From positions 62,001-126,000 of the forward strand of contig NZ_NHOT01000006.1 in NCBI RefSeq assembly GCF_002197755.1: DNA of 64,000 nt, in the 5' to 3' direction. The position numbers and the translations under genes are program-made. The DNA comes from Pedobacter sp. AJM (GTDB taxonomy: Bacteria > Bacteroidota > Bacteroidia > Sphingobacteriales > Sphingobacteriaceae). The notes beneath the pieces are model-generated. The model saw nothing but the letters and a program-made list of their open reading frames with translations. It did not search any database and was not told the DNA's origin. Shown here one piece after another: positions 1-8,706 of this stretch (the stretch's first letter is position 1; each line of letters begins with the position of its first letter).

Positions 1-1218
1 GTAGATTTTAGTGATTCCGTTCTTTGGATGCGATAATTTATCAGCCAGTTCACCGTCATTCGTCATCAACAATAATCCTGTTGTATTGCGATCCAGGCGG
101 CCAACCGGATAAATCCGTTCACGGCTTGCTTTGTCCACTAACTGCATGACGGTACGGCGTTCCTGCGGATCATCTGTCGTGGTAATATAGTCTTTTGGTT
201 TATTCAGTAACACATAAACCTTTTTCTCACGCTTAAGCAGCTCGCCATTATAGCGCACAAGATCTTTCGAAGGATCTACTTTATGACCTAATTCCGTAAC
301 AGCTTCGCCGTTTACAGAAACTACGCCGGCAGCAATAAGTTCATCAGCCTTACGGCGCGAGCAAATCCCTGCATTGGAAATATATCTGTTCAGGCGAATT
401 AAGCCTTTATCTTCATTTGTTTTACGTGCTGGCGCAATAACAGTTCGCTCCGGACGGTTAAATTCGGTATCTCTTGGTTGTGTTTCTTCACGTTTTCTAA
501 ACGGACGAGTGTCACCTTCTCTTGGTTCTCTAGGTTTTACATCTCTTGAACTTCCGGCACTTGGCTTAAAGTCATCAGTTCTTTCACCTCTCGATTTATA
601 ATCTCTGTATCCGCCTTCTCTGGGTTTGAAGTCGCGTTCTCCACCTCTTGATTTAAAATCCCTGTCGCCAGTTCTCGGTTTAAAATCTCTCGAATCTCCA
701 TCCTTAGACTTGAAGTCGCGTTCTCCTGTTCTTGGTTTATAATCTCTTGCTCCACCATCTCTTGATTTAAAGTCTCTGTCACCCGTTCTTGGTTTATAAT
801 CTCTTGATCCGCCATCTTTTGATTTAAAGTCACGATCACCCGTTCTCGGCTTGTAATCTCTTGATCCACCTTCCCTGGGTTTGTAACTGCGTTCTTCTTT
901 TGCTCCGGTGTCTTTAGATTTAAATTCACGATCGCCAAATTTAAAGCTTTGTGGCTCTGCATCTTTTGATTTGAAATCTCGCCCGCCTGTTCTTGGTCTG
1001 GAATCTTTTCTGTCGCTAAATGATTTTGATTTAAAATCTTTACCCTCTGAACTTCTAGGTCTGAAGTTGTCTTTTGAATCGGATGATTTGTTGAATTTGT
1101 TGTCTCTGTCGTCTGATCTTTTTCTGTCAGATCCGGCTGAATTACTTCTGCCATCAGTTTTCCGGCTACCCGGTTTGGACTTGTCATCCCGACTGTTCCT
1201 GTTGTTTTTATTTATCAT
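1..1218 (-). CDS. RluB-type 23S rRNA pseudouridine synthase with long repetitive N-terminus (partial, C-terminus beyond window)
   Basis: This reading frame is open from the ATG at 1216-1218 to the window edge (406 codons), so the C-terminus is missing. Residues about 1-270 are highly charged and low-complexity, built of degenerate units like RDFKSKDGGSRDYKPRTGD (19 residues, 57 bp), cleanest around 690-860. An S4 RNA-binding domain follows (RLNRYISNAGICSRRKADEL, near residues 275-295). The start of the RluB/RsuA catalytic domain has GRLDRNTTGLLLMTNDG, with the probable catalytic Asp at residue 376. The family isomerises uridine in large-subunit rRNA, and basic disordered N-termini are known in Bacteroidota homologues. 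A -33/-7 promoter sits upstream. The repeats also open long frames on both strands here, which are shadows. The family call is firm; the exact target uridine is not known. Confidence 0.9.
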   Translation of the reverse strand, partial: MINKNNRNSRDDKSKPGSRKTDGRSNSAGSDRKRSDDRDNKFNKSSDSKDNFRPRSSEGKDFKSKSFSDRKDSRPRTGGRDFKSKDAEPQSFKFGDREFKSKDTGAKEERSYKPREGGSRDYKPRTGDRDFKSKDGGSRDYKPRTGDRDFKSRDGGARDYKPRTGERDFKSKDGDSRDFKPRTGDRDFKSRGGERDFKPREGGYRDYKSRGERTDDFKPSAGSSRDVKPREPREGDTRPFRKREETQPRDTEFNRPERTVIAPARKTNEDKGLIRLNRYISNAGICSRRKADELIAAGVVSVNGEAVTELGHKVDPSKDLVRYNGELLKREKKVYVLLNKPKDYITTTDDPQERRTVMQLVDKASRERIYPVGRLDRNTTGLLLMTNDGELADKLSHPKNGITKIY

Positions 1219-1253
1219 GATACGCTTTTAACCGCATCCTGAAATGCGGGTTG

Positions 1254-1285
1254 CAAATTTATGAAAAATTGATGAGTATTACAAT
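1254..1285 (-). promoter_or_regulatory. Bacteroidota-type promoter of the pseudouridine synthase gene
   Basis: Read on the minus strand, TAAATTTG (1261-1254) fits the -7 consensus TAnnTTTG. ATTG (1285-1282) lies 20 bp upstream as a -33 element. The leader between promoter and ATG contains a small perfect hairpin with arms CCGCAT (1232-1237) and ATGCGG (1244-1249). Confidence 0.6.
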
Positions 1286-1412
1286 ATTGAGTAGGCAGAA
1301 AATCAGATAAAAAAATAGCCTCTAATATAGGTAATATCGGTCAAAATTCAAAATTTAAAATCCACGTTTAAAGCACTTTAGCGCCTGTTTTTTGAGCTTA
1401 ATTGTGTAACTG

Positions 1413-1444
1413 TTTGATAATGTGCTTATTATTTTTTAGCTTTG
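1413..1444 (+). promoter_or_regulatory. Promoter and strong Shine-Dalgarno of the lytic transglycosylase gene
   Basis: TTTG (1413-1416), a 20-bp spacer and TAGCTTTG (1437-1444) match the Bacteroidota consensus. A near-perfect AAAGGAGG lies at about 1473-1480, four bases before the ATG at 1484. That is unusually strong for this phylum and fixes the start. Confidence 0.65.
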
Positions 1445-1483
1445 CCGACGTTTTTATATAAGTTCACCAAAAAAAGGAGGAAA

Positions 1484-2269
1484 ATGTTAAAGAAACACAT
1501 CGTACCAATTGCGGTAGTGGTTACACTATTTATCTTGGCAAAAGTGTTCGCTTACCAAATGCCCTTAGCACAAAAAAGTCTTTTAAAAAAAGAACAATTA
1601 CACACTACAATACCAACAACTCAACGCCTGAAAGTTGAAAAAAAGGAGGTTAAGCCTCAATCTTTAATGGCTCAGTTGAATTTCGCGGATGAAACCCTGC
1701 CTTTAGGCGATAAAAAGGTGGAACGCAAAATGAAAAAAATCCTTGCCGCACACACTTACGGCAACACGCAGACAAATCGTTTGCATAAAAAGGCAAAAGA
1801 ATGGTTTCCAGTGATAGAGCCGATTCTTGCTGCTTACGGAATTCCTAATGATTTCAAATATTTGGCTTTGGTTGAATCTGGAATGGCAGCTGGCGTATCT
1901 CCAAAAGGTGCAGCCGGGATATGGCAGTTTATGCCAGGCACTGCACGTTCATATGGTTTAAAAGTAAATGCTGATGTAGATGAACGCTATAATTTGCGTA
2001 AATCAACCATCGCAGCCTGTAAATACATTAAAGAAATGTATAAAGGTTTAGAGAGCTGGACATTGGTGGCTGCGGCCTATAATGTTGGTGACGGACGTTT
2101 ACGCAGGCAAATCAGCAATCAAAATCAGGATAATTATTATAAAATGAGGCTAAACCGGGAAACCGGCCGCTACGTTTATCAGGTGATCTCGATGAAACAG
2201 ATTGTGGAACATCCGAAACGCTACGGATATCAGAAAAAGCGTGTGCTATTGGCTTACAACGCCGAATAA
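1484..2269 (+). CDS. Membrane-anchored lytic transglycosylase (SLT domain)
   Basis: This 261-residue protein has an N-terminal hydrophobic segment (about residues 5-22) that is a signal anchor or signal peptide. A basic linker follows, then a C-terminal SLT lysozyme-like domain from about residue 105. The catalytic Glu is residue 131 in ALVESG, followed by the family motifs GAAGIWQFMPGTA and AAYNVGDGR. It resembles the catalytic domain of MltD-type enzymes but has no LysM repeats. Such enzymes cleave the MurNAc-GlcNAc bond of peptidoglycan with formation of 1,6-anhydroMurNAc, in the periplasm. The ATG at 1484 is preferred over an in-frame TTG at 1442 because that triplet lies inside the promoter. 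A terminator follows the gene, so it is probably monocistronic. Confidence 0.9.
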   Translation: MLKKHIVPIAVVVTLFILAKVFAYQMPLAQKSLLKKEQLHTTIPTTQRLKVEKKEVKPQSLMAQLNFADETLPLGDKKVERKMKKILAAHTYGNTQTNRLHKKAKEWFPVIEPILAAYGIPNDFKYLALVESGMAAGVSPKGAAGIWQFMPGTARSYGLKVNADVDERYNLRKSTIAACKYIKEMYKGLESWTLVAAAYNVGDGRLRRQISNQNQDNYYKMRLNRETGRYVYQVISMKQIVEHPKRYGYQKKRVLLAYNAE

Positions 2270-2302
2270 TATAATTAAGATAAAGACAAGCATTTGGTAA
2301 GG

Positions 2303-2334
2303 CGCTCCGATTTCTGAATCGGAGCGTTTTTTTT
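2303..2334 (+). terminator. Intrinsic terminator after the lytic transglycosylase gene
   Basis: Perfect stem GCTCCGATT / AATCGGAGC with a 4-base loop, followed by a run of eight T. Confidence 0.85.
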
Positions 2335-2724
2335 GAAGATAATTACAAAGATTTTTTGATTTCACAGATTTCGGTGTGAGTGTTTGTGGTGATATTGAAT
2401 AAATCACTGACCATCAAATTGTTTTTTAAAGTTTAAAGCGCCTTCTAGGTTAGTAATGAACCAATTATTAATGAGATAAAGTTTCTTTGCCTAGGAAGTA
2501 CAAACTTCCACGGAATTATTTTCTAACTTCCTAAGTCTATCGCCCAATTTCTCCGATCGCCGTTCTAATAACGAACAAATGATTTTGAGCCATAAACGGA
2601 TTTTTTCAGCGTGTTTACTATCACCCTAAACTTCTAACCCTTAAAAAAATATTTTAAACAATCAAACACCCATTGGTCGAAGCTTGTTACTTCTAACGCC
2701 TAACAACTTTTCAACTCAAATCCT
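2335..2724. other. Intergenic, no gene recognised
   Basis: About 390 bp of AT-rich DNA without a credible coding frame. The only structure seen is a weak TCACA/TGTGA hairpin near 2362-2380. No tRNA or small-protein gene was found. Confidence 0.6.
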
Positions 2725-2732
2725 TTTCTTTG
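2725..2732 (+). promoter_or_regulatory. Possible -7 element abutting the reductase start
   Basis: TTTCTTTG differs by one base from TAnnTTTG and ends four bases before the ATG at 2737. If used, transcription would start at or next to the start codon. No convincing -33 element was seen. Confidence 0.35.
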
Positions 2733-2736
2733 CACT

Positions 2737-3780
2737 ATGTTCAAGCTTCGCATCCATAAAATCATCAATCAACCTGGTGATAACCTCACATTTCAATTTG
2801 AAGAGGTAGATCAGTCATATCCTGAATATCTGGCCGGTCAGTTTGTTTCATTGGTATTTGAAGGAAAAAATAGAGAAGTTCGTAGATCATATTCATTCAA
2901 CAGTTCACCTGATGTGGATGAACCGCTGGCCATTACGGTTAAGCGTGTTGAAAACGGAGAAATATCCAGATTTTTGCATCATAAAACCGGTGTAAATGAT
3001 GTGTTGTTTGCACAGGAGCCCCAAGGATTATTCAGCTATTTACCTGATGAATATGTAGAACGGGATCTTTTTCTTTTTGCTGCTGGTGTGGGTATTACAC
3101 CTTTGTTTTCCATTTTAAAAACAGCATTGGTAAGAGAGAGAAATTCACTAATCACACTGGTGTATAGTAACCGATCAAAGGAAGATGCCTTATTTTATAA
3201 TGAGCTTTTAGAATGGCAAGCACGGTACCCAGAAAGATTAAAAATCGTGTGGATTTTTAGCAATAGTAAAAACCTGATGACTGCCCGCTTAAATAAGTTT
3301 TACATCGAGCAATTAATTAAAACACATTTACATTTCGATCGCAAACAAGCGCTATGCTATACCTGCGGGCCTATAATATATATGGATTTATGCAGAATTA
3401 CTTTGCTGGGGATGGGATTCGATTTAAAACAGATCAAAAGAGAAACATTCGTTTTACCAGAAGATGAAATGGATGAAGACGATAGTTCAGAAAAAGTAGT
3501 AGATAAAAGCACCTACTCGGTCATCTTGAATTTCAATGGCGAAACGTATCATCTGGCAGTTCCCTGGCCAAAAAGAATTTTAGATGTTGCCCTTGAACAT
3601 AAAATCAAACTCCCTTATAGTTGCAGGGGAGGTGTATGCAGCACTTGCGTAGCTACCTGTACCAAAGGAAATGTTCGCATGGATTATAATGAAGTACTTA
3701 CGGATGAAGAGATAGAAAGGGGCAGGGTGCTGGTTTGCACTGGTCATCCAACAGAGAATGGAACAACAGTAGAATGGTAA
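2737..3780 (+). CDS. PaaE-like ferredoxin-NAD(P)H oxidoreductase (FAD plus 2Fe-2S)
   Basis: The 347-residue protein has an N-terminal ferredoxin-reductase module with the FAD motif RRSYSFNS near residue 55. A nucleotide-binding part follows, with AAGVGITPLFSIL and later CYTCGPIIYM. The C-terminal plant-type ferredoxin domain has four ligands at Cys296, Cys301, Cys304 and Cys334 (C-x4-C-x2-C-x29-C). This order is that of PaaE and of class IA oxygenase reductases, which pass electrons from NAD(P)H through FAD to the iron-sulfur centre and on to an oxygenase or desaturase. No phenylacetate oxygenase subunits lie nearby, so the partner is unknown; a desaturase or diiron enzyme elsewhere is possible. 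No signal peptide, so cytoplasmic. Confidence 0.85.
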   Translation: MFKLRIHKIINQPGDNLTFQFEEVDQSYPEYLAGQFVSLVFEGKNREVRRSYSFNSSPDVDEPLAITVKRVENGEISRFLHHKTGVNDVLFAQEPQGLFSYLPDEYVERDLFLFAAGVGITPLFSILKTALVRERNSLITLVYSNRSKEDALFYNELLEWQARYPERLKIVWIFSNSKNLMTARLNKFYIEQLIKTHLHFDRKQALCYTCGPIIYMDLCRITLLGMGFDLKQIKRETFVLPEDEMDEDDSSEKVVDKSTYSVILNFNGETYHLAVPWPKRILDVALEHKIKLPYSCRGGVCSTCVATCTKGNVRMDYNEVLTDEEIERGRVLVCTGHPTENGTTVEW

Positions 3781-3838
3781 TAGATAAGCATTACATTTAA
3801 CTCAATTTTTTGAGCAGAAGCATTTATGATGGGATTAT

Positions 3839-4252
3839 TTAAGTTATATTATTTCTTACGAACCAATTTACAATATTTAAATCTTTAATATACTTGAAAT
3901 CTTTGATATTGTCAGTTACTAATGTTAACTTATTAGTAATAGCTGTTACCCCTATTATTAAATCAAATTCATCATGCATTGGAGTTCCAGACTTCCTTAG
4001 ATAGACTTTAGTTTCAGCATATTTTTTGATTGAACCTAAAATTGGAATTACCTTTAGTCCTTTAACAAATTTATCTACAGCCTCATGAGATTTTTTTGGG
4101 TTATCACTATTTTCGGCTCCGAATCTCAATTCAAAGATGGTAATTTCGGATATAAAACAATTTTCTATTCCTTTTTCTCGTATTATTTCGTCAAGATTTA
4201 GTTTGCCACGTAAGAAAAATATGCAAATGTTTGTATCAAGTAAATATTGCAT
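3839..4252 (-). CDS. PIN-domain toxin (VapC-like)
   Basis: A 137-residue PIN-domain protein that begins MQYLLDTNICIFFLRG, with the first acidic residue at Asp6. Further conserved acids occur in the EITIFELRFG segment and near the C-terminus (LVTDNIKDF). VapC toxins are Mg-dependent ribonucleases that cut tRNA or rRNA and block translation. The gene follows its presumed antitoxin by only 2 bp on the same strand, as expected for a type II pair. The start is the ATG at 4250-4252. The toxin identity is well supported; the RNA target cannot be told from sequence. Confidence 0.85.
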   Translation of the reverse strand: MQYLLDTNICIFFLRGKLNLDEIIREKGIENCFISEITIFELRFGAENSDNPKKSHEAVDKFVKGLKVIPILGSIKKYAETKVYLRKSGTPMHDEFDLIIGVTAITNKLTLVTDNIKDFKYIKDLNIVNWFVRNNIT

Positions 4253-4254
4253 AT

Positions 4255-4494
4255 TTAAAAATTCAAGTCTTTAGCTTTAAACTTTCTACTGTCCTTAATT
4301 TCTTCAATTATTTCTTCAGCAGACTTTTTGGAAGCAAACGCTCCAAATGAATTAAAGAAATCTTCTTCATTACCTTTTGTGTCTTTTCTTATTGATTTTG
4401 CGAGATTCTCCAATAACTCGAGTTTACTAATAGCACTTAGACGTTCAAAAATTTGTGAATATGTTTTAATGATATGTTTTTCGGCATGTGTCAT
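4255..4494 (-). CDS. Antitoxin of the VapBC-like pair
   Basis: This 79-residue, mostly helical, charged protein sits directly upstream of the PIN toxin and is probably co-transcribed with it. The C-terminal part SAEEIIEEIKDSRKFKAKDL resembles toxin-binding tails of small VapB/Phd-like antitoxins. The N-terminal half would provide DNA binding and autorepression, but no classic AbrB or ribbon-helix-helix signature is obvious, so the family is uncertain. The call depends mainly on size, position and the C-terminal tail. Confidence 0.7.
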   Translation of the reverse strand: MTHAEKHIIKTYSQIFERLSAISKLELLENLAKSIRKDTKGNEEDFFNSFGAFASKKSAEEIIEEIKDSRKFKAKDLNF

Positions 4495-4511
4495 TTTTTG
4501 ATGCTTTACTT

Positions 4512-4519
4512 CAAATCTA
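4512..4519 (-). promoter_or_regulatory. -7 element of the toxin-antitoxin operon
   Basis: TAGATTTG on the minus strand matches TAnnTTTG and lies 17 bp before the antitoxin ATG. No clear TTTG is seen 19-21 bp further upstream. Confidence 0.4.
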
Positions 4520-4689
4520 CATAAAAAAAATATTTTTTAAGCTCATGATTTTTCAGTAAGTCTAGTGTTAGAAGATCGAGTTGTAATTAATAGTAAGAAG
4601 GAAAGTAAATATAAAACTCATTGAAAAAAATTCTTTTAAGGAGAATTAAAATTACAAAACCATCAATCATTCACTAACGTTTATATGGT

Positions 4690-5649
4690 ATGATGAAAAC
4701 TTTATTAACGTTTGTTTTTTCTTTTCTGTGTTTTCATCTCCTTGCGCAAGATTCCCTTATCATTAGAAAAGAGTCTGCCAATAAAGAATATATCAATCTT
4801 TACAAAGAAAATGCTGATTTCTCTTATACTGCTCCGGCCGGAGAATTGGGAGCGCCATCAAAATATGTCATTAATGGGAGGTTGACCACTACCTATATGT
4901 TGGTTGGAAGTTATAAATCACCCATAGCCTTCGCCATCATTCCAGATTTTACGGTTCGGGTCAGAAATGAGTTTTCTGCGGGCGTACGCACGCCGAGTTA
5001 TCGCCTTGGTGGTGCCTTATATGCAAGGCTAAATGCCAGCCCGGAAAATTATCAATATGGAGAACTTGCTTTTACCCATCATTCTAATGGCCAGGATCAG
5101 GATGCTTTGAATACCAATGGCTCAGTAAATACGTTAACGGGGAATTTTAATGCCAATTATTTAACGGCATCTTATCGTTTCGGACATTTAACGGAAACAG
5201 ATGCAGATGAAAGTTATTATTCCTTTAATCATCGGGTAGGTTTACAGTGGTATAAGTTTTTCAGGTATGAACCTGCTTTGAATCTGGGCTTTGGATTTAC
5301 GAGAATCTTATACAATTTCTCCTGGCGAAAATATGGACTGATCGAAAGACATGCGAGAAATAAACCGAAAGTTAAAACCGAGAAAGAAACCTGGCGTTTA
5401 AATGCTGAGGTTTCCTATGCCGTGAATAAAATCCCTGCAAAGAATTTAGCGAATCTTCAAAAGCGGTTAAATGCCGAAATTAATTTTAATTATAGTCTTC
5501 CATTTATGAATAACGTCTTCCTAATGGCTGCAGTTGGCTATTATGGTGAAGATAATTATAACATCTATTTTCAGGATCATTATGGTTATCTGCGTTTTGG
5601 TTTATCATCTGGTTTCCTTCGGAATAGAAGCAAGCATTATGACAATTAA
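4690..5649 (+). CDS. Outer-membrane beta-barrel protein, possible phospholipase A1 (OMPLA-like)
   Basis: The 319-residue protein starts with a clear signal peptide (MMKTLLTFVFSFLCFHLLAQ, cleavage after about residue 20). The rest has many short alternating hydrophobic stretches with aromatic residues, as in outer-membrane barrels. A segment near residues 128-135 reads THHSNGQD. Its His130-x-Ser132-Asn-Gly spacing is like the catalytic H-x-S-N-G of E. coli PldA, and an Asn-rich stretch (NFNANYLTASY) follows where PldA has its third catalytic residue. OMPLA hydrolyses phospholipids in the outer leaflet. The barrel location is likely; the enzymatic activity is inferred from this motif only, and an inactive or unrelated barrel cannot be excluded. 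Confidence 0.6.
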   Translation: MMKTLLTFVFSFLCFHLLAQDSLIIRKESANKEYINLYKENADFSYTAPAGELGAPSKYVINGRLTTTYMLVGSYKSPIAFAIIPDFTVRVRNEFSAGVRTPSYRLGGALYARLNASPENYQYGELAFTHHSNGQDQDALNTNGSVNTLTGNFNANYLTASYRFGHLTETDADESYYSFNHRVGLQWYKFFRYEPALNLGFGFTRILYNFSWRKYGLIERHARNKPKVKTEKETWRLNAEVSYAVNKIPAKNLANLQKRLNAEINFNYSLPFMNNVFLMAAVGYYGEDNYNIYFQDHYGYLRFGLSSGFLRNRSKHYDN

Positions 5650-5761
5650 TCCTTAATACAGTTTGAGTTACACTTTCATTTTGATAAAATTTTTAGCATT
5701 TTTGCGGATTGAAATCTGGCTATTTTATAAGCTGAATTTTTCCTCAACTTTTAAATAAAAT

Positions 5762-8677
5762 ATGAGCAATAAATCTATCGACCTTGGCGAGCAAAAAGAT
5801 GTAGAAGTATACGGTGCGAGGGTACATAATTTAAAAAATATAGATGTTAGTTTCCCACGGAACCAATTGGTGGTAATCACTGGTTTAAGTGGCAGCGGTA
5901 AATCTTCTCTGGCCTTCGATACCATTTATGCTGAAGGCCAGCGCCGCTATATGGAAACATTTAGTGCTTACAGCCGCCAGTTTATGGGTGGGATGGAGCG
6001 CCCGGATGTGGATAAGGTTTCGGGTTTAAGTCCGGTGATTGCCATTGAACAAAAAACAACCAGTAAAAACCCACGTTCAACTGTTGGTACCATTACGGAA
6101 ATTTATGACTTCATGCGTTTGCTATATGCCCGTGTGGCGGATGCTTTTTCATACAATACCGGGGAGAAGATGGAGCGGATGAGTGAAGATCAGATTCTGC
6201 AGAACATTTTTAATAAGTTCGACGGTATGGCCGTAAATATCCTGGCGCCGGTAGTAAAAGGCAGGAAGGGACATTACCGGGAGCTTTTTGAGCAAATCCG
6301 TAAGCAAGGCTATGTAAAGGTTCGTGTAGATGGAGAAATCAAAGACATTACGGCCAAAATGCAGGTTGATCGTTATAAAATCCATGATATTGAAGTGGTG
6401 ATTGATCGCCTGATTGTTGATGATAAAGATAAAAAGCGTTTGTTGGATTCTGTGCAAACGGCCATGAAAATGGGTAAAGGTGTGATTAAAATTACTGATA
6501 AGGATAATCATGTTGCCCACTTTAGTAAGTTTCTGATGTGTCCAACTACGGGGATTTCTTATGATGAACCGCAACCGAATAGCTTCTCGTTTAATTCACC
6601 TTATGGAGCCTGCGACCGTTGTGATGGTTTAGGTTATATTTTTGTGGTGGATAAGGAATCAGTGATGCCAAATCCTAAGCTGAGCATTCTGAATGGTGGC
6701 CTGGCGCCGTTAGGCGAATATCGGGATATCTGGATGTTTCAGGTATTGAAATCACTGGCCAAAAAATACAGCTTCTCTTTATCTACGCCGATAGAAAAAT
6801 TGAGTGATGAAGTTATCAATATTATTTTAAACGGATCGCCAGATCTGATTAAGGTAGAAGTGGAATACAATAAATGGAACGTTCAAAACTATAACATTAC
6901 TTTCGATGGCATCATTAAAATGCTGGAAGAGCAGAACGAAAAGCGAAGCGAGTCTGCATCTGATGATATGGATGCTTTCCGCAAGTTAAAAACCTGTCCG
7001 GAATGCCATGGCGCCCGCTTAAAAAAGGAAAGTTTGCACTTCAAAGTTGATGGTAAGAATATTTTTGAACTTTCTTCCATGGATATTAATAACCTCTTCC
7101 AGTGGTTTGAACATGTTGATGAGCGTCTTACCGATCGCCAGAACATCATCGCAAAAGAAATTTTAAAAGAAATCAGAGCCCGGATTGGTTTTTTAACGGA
7201 TGTGGGTTTAACTTATTTAACACTAGATAGAACAGCCCGTACCCTTTCTGGCGGCGAGGCACAACGGATTCGTTTAGCTACGCAAATTGGCTCTCAGTTA
7301 ATGAATGTCATGTACATTTTGGATGAGCCCAGTATTGGTTTGCACCAGCGTGATAATGAGCGTTTAATAAATGCCTTAAAAAACCTTCGAGATCTGGGGA
7401 ACACCGTTTTGGTGGTAGAGCATGATAAAGATATGATTCTCGAAGCTGATTGGGTAATTGATGTGGGCCCTGGAGCAGGTATTCATGGCGGAACAGTAGT
7501 AGCAGAAGGCACTGCGGCACAAATTTTAAATTCTAACACCTTAACTGCAGCGTATTTAAATGGTGATAAGAAAATTGAGACGCCAAAGGTTCGGAGAAAG
7601 GGCAACGGACATAAGTTATCTATTACCAAAGCTACCGGACATAATTTGAAAGAAGTTTCTGTTGATTTTCCGCTGGGCAAATTTATTGCCGTAACCGGAG
7701 TTTCGGGTTCAGGAAAATCGAGCTTAATCACCGAAACCTTATACCCGATTCTGAATCATCATTTTTTCAGGGCGAAAAAGACACCACTTCCATACGAGAA
7801 AATCACAGGGTTAAAGGAAATTGATAAGGTGATTGAAATAGATCAGGCACCTATAGGCAGAACACCGCGTTCCAATCCTTCTACCTATACGGGCGTTTTC
7901 TCAGATATCAGGAACCTTTTTGTGCAATTGCCTGAAGCAAAAATCAGGGGTTATAAACCCGGTCGCTTTTCTTTTAATGTAAAAGGAGGAAGGTGTGAAA
8001 CCTGTCAGGGAGCCGGTCTAAAGGTGATTGAGATGAATTTCTTACCTGATGTGCAGGTGCCATGTGAAGAGTGTGGCGGTAAACGATATAACCGTGAAAC
8101 TTTAGAGGTTCGTTTTCGTGGAAAATCGATTAGTGATGTGCTGGATATGAGTATTGAAGATGCCTGCGTTTTCTTTGAAAATATTCCGATCATCTACAGG
8201 AAAATAAAAACCCTGAAAGATGTAGGTTTAGGCTACATCACTTTGGGACAATCATCAGTCACTTTATCGGGTGGGGAAGCACAAAGGGTTAAACTGGCCA
8301 CCGAGTTATCAAAAAAAGATACCGGAAAAACATTCTATATTTTAGATGAACCTACCACCGGATTGCATTTTGAAGATATTAATGTGCTTTTAGGTGTATT
8401 ACAGGAACTGGTGGAAAAAGGAAATACCATTTTGGTGATTGAGCATAATCTGGATGTAGTTAAAGTGGCCGATTGGGTGATTGATTTGGGGGAAGAAGGT
8501 GGAGCAGGCGGCGGAAGAATCTTATTTGAAGGTACGCCGGAAGGATTAATTCAGAATCCGATTAGCTTGACTGGAAAATTCCTGAAAAAAGAAATGGAAT
8601 TCGATGGGCATAAGTTTGAAGTCGAGCCGGTAGAAATGAAGAAACCTAAAAAGACAAAATCGGAGAAAAAAAATTAA
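5762..8677 (+). CDS. uvrA: Excinuclease ABC subunit A
   Basis: The 971-residue protein is the damage-recognition ATPase of nucleotide excision repair and works as a dimer with UvrB. Two ABC modules are complete: Walker A GLSGSGKSS (about residue 40) and GVSGSGKSS (about 646), signatures LSGGEAQRIRLAT (about 493) and LSGGEAQRVKLAT (about 835), and Walker B with LDEPSIGLHQRD and LDEPTTGLHFED. The C-terminal zinc finger CETCQGAGL...CEECGGKRY is intact. In the first finger the second cysteine is replaced: Cys260-Pro-Thr-Thr263 is followed by Cys284 and Cys287. The same CPxTG form is recalled in other Bacteroidota UvrA proteins. A Lys-rich tail follows the second module. tatD begins 29 bp downstream, so the two may be co-transcribed. 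Confidence 0.97.
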   Translation: MSNKSIDLGEQKDVEVYGARVHNLKNIDVSFPRNQLVVITGLSGSGKSSLAFDTIYAEGQRRYMETFSAYSRQFMGGMERPDVDKVSGLSPVIAIEQKTTSKNPRSTVGTITEIYDFMRLLYARVADAFSYNTGEKMERMSEDQILQNIFNKFDGMAVNILAPVVKGRKGHYRELFEQIRKQGYVKVRVDGEIKDITAKMQVDRYKIHDIEVVIDRLIVDDKDKKRLLDSVQTAMKMGKGVIKITDKDNHVAHFSKFLMCPTTGISYDEPQPNSFSFNSPYGACDRCDGLGYIFVVDKESVMPNPKLSILNGGLAPLGEYRDIWMFQVLKSLAKKYSFSLSTPIEKLSDEVINIILNGSPDLIKVEVEYNKWNVQNYNITFDGIIKMLEEQNEKRSESASDDMDAFRKLKTCPECHGARLKKESLHFKVDGKNIFELSSMDINNLFQWFEHVDERLTDRQNIIAKEILKEIRARIGFLTDVGLTYLTLDRTARTLSGGEAQRIRLATQIGSQLMNVMYILDEPSIGLHQRDNERLINALKNLRDLGNTVLVVEHDKDMILEADWVIDVGPGAGIHGGTVVAEGTAAQILNSNTLTAAYLNGDKKIETPKVRRKGNGHKLSITKATGHNLKEVSVDFPLGKFIAVTGVSGSGKSSLITETLYPILNHHFFRAKKTPLPYEKITGLKEIDKVIEIDQAPIGRTPRSNPSTYTGVFSDIRNLFVQLPEAKIRGYKPGRFSFNVKGGRCETCQGAGLKVIEMNFLPDVQVPCEECGGKRYNRETLEVRFRGKSISDVLDMSIEDACVFFENIPIIYRKIKTLKDVGLGYITLGQSSVTLSGGEAQRVKLATELSKKDTGKTFYILDEPTTGLHFEDINVLLGVLQELVEKGNTILVIEHNLDVVKVADWVIDLGEEGGAGGGRILFEGTPEGLIQNPISLTGKFLKKEMEFDGHKFEVEPVEMKKPKKTKSEKKN

Positions 8678-8706
8678 ACCCACCAGATTTGATACTGAAT
8701 ACTAAA

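Noticed and set aside
537..1187. 216-codon frame on the minus strand
   Set aside because: It is a +1 shadow of the pseudouridine synthase repeat region. The frame from 1218 carries the S4 and synthase motifs and runs to the window edge.
908..1231. Plus-strand frame opposite the repeats
   Set aside because: The repeats keep the opposite strand open; no start signal and no family match.
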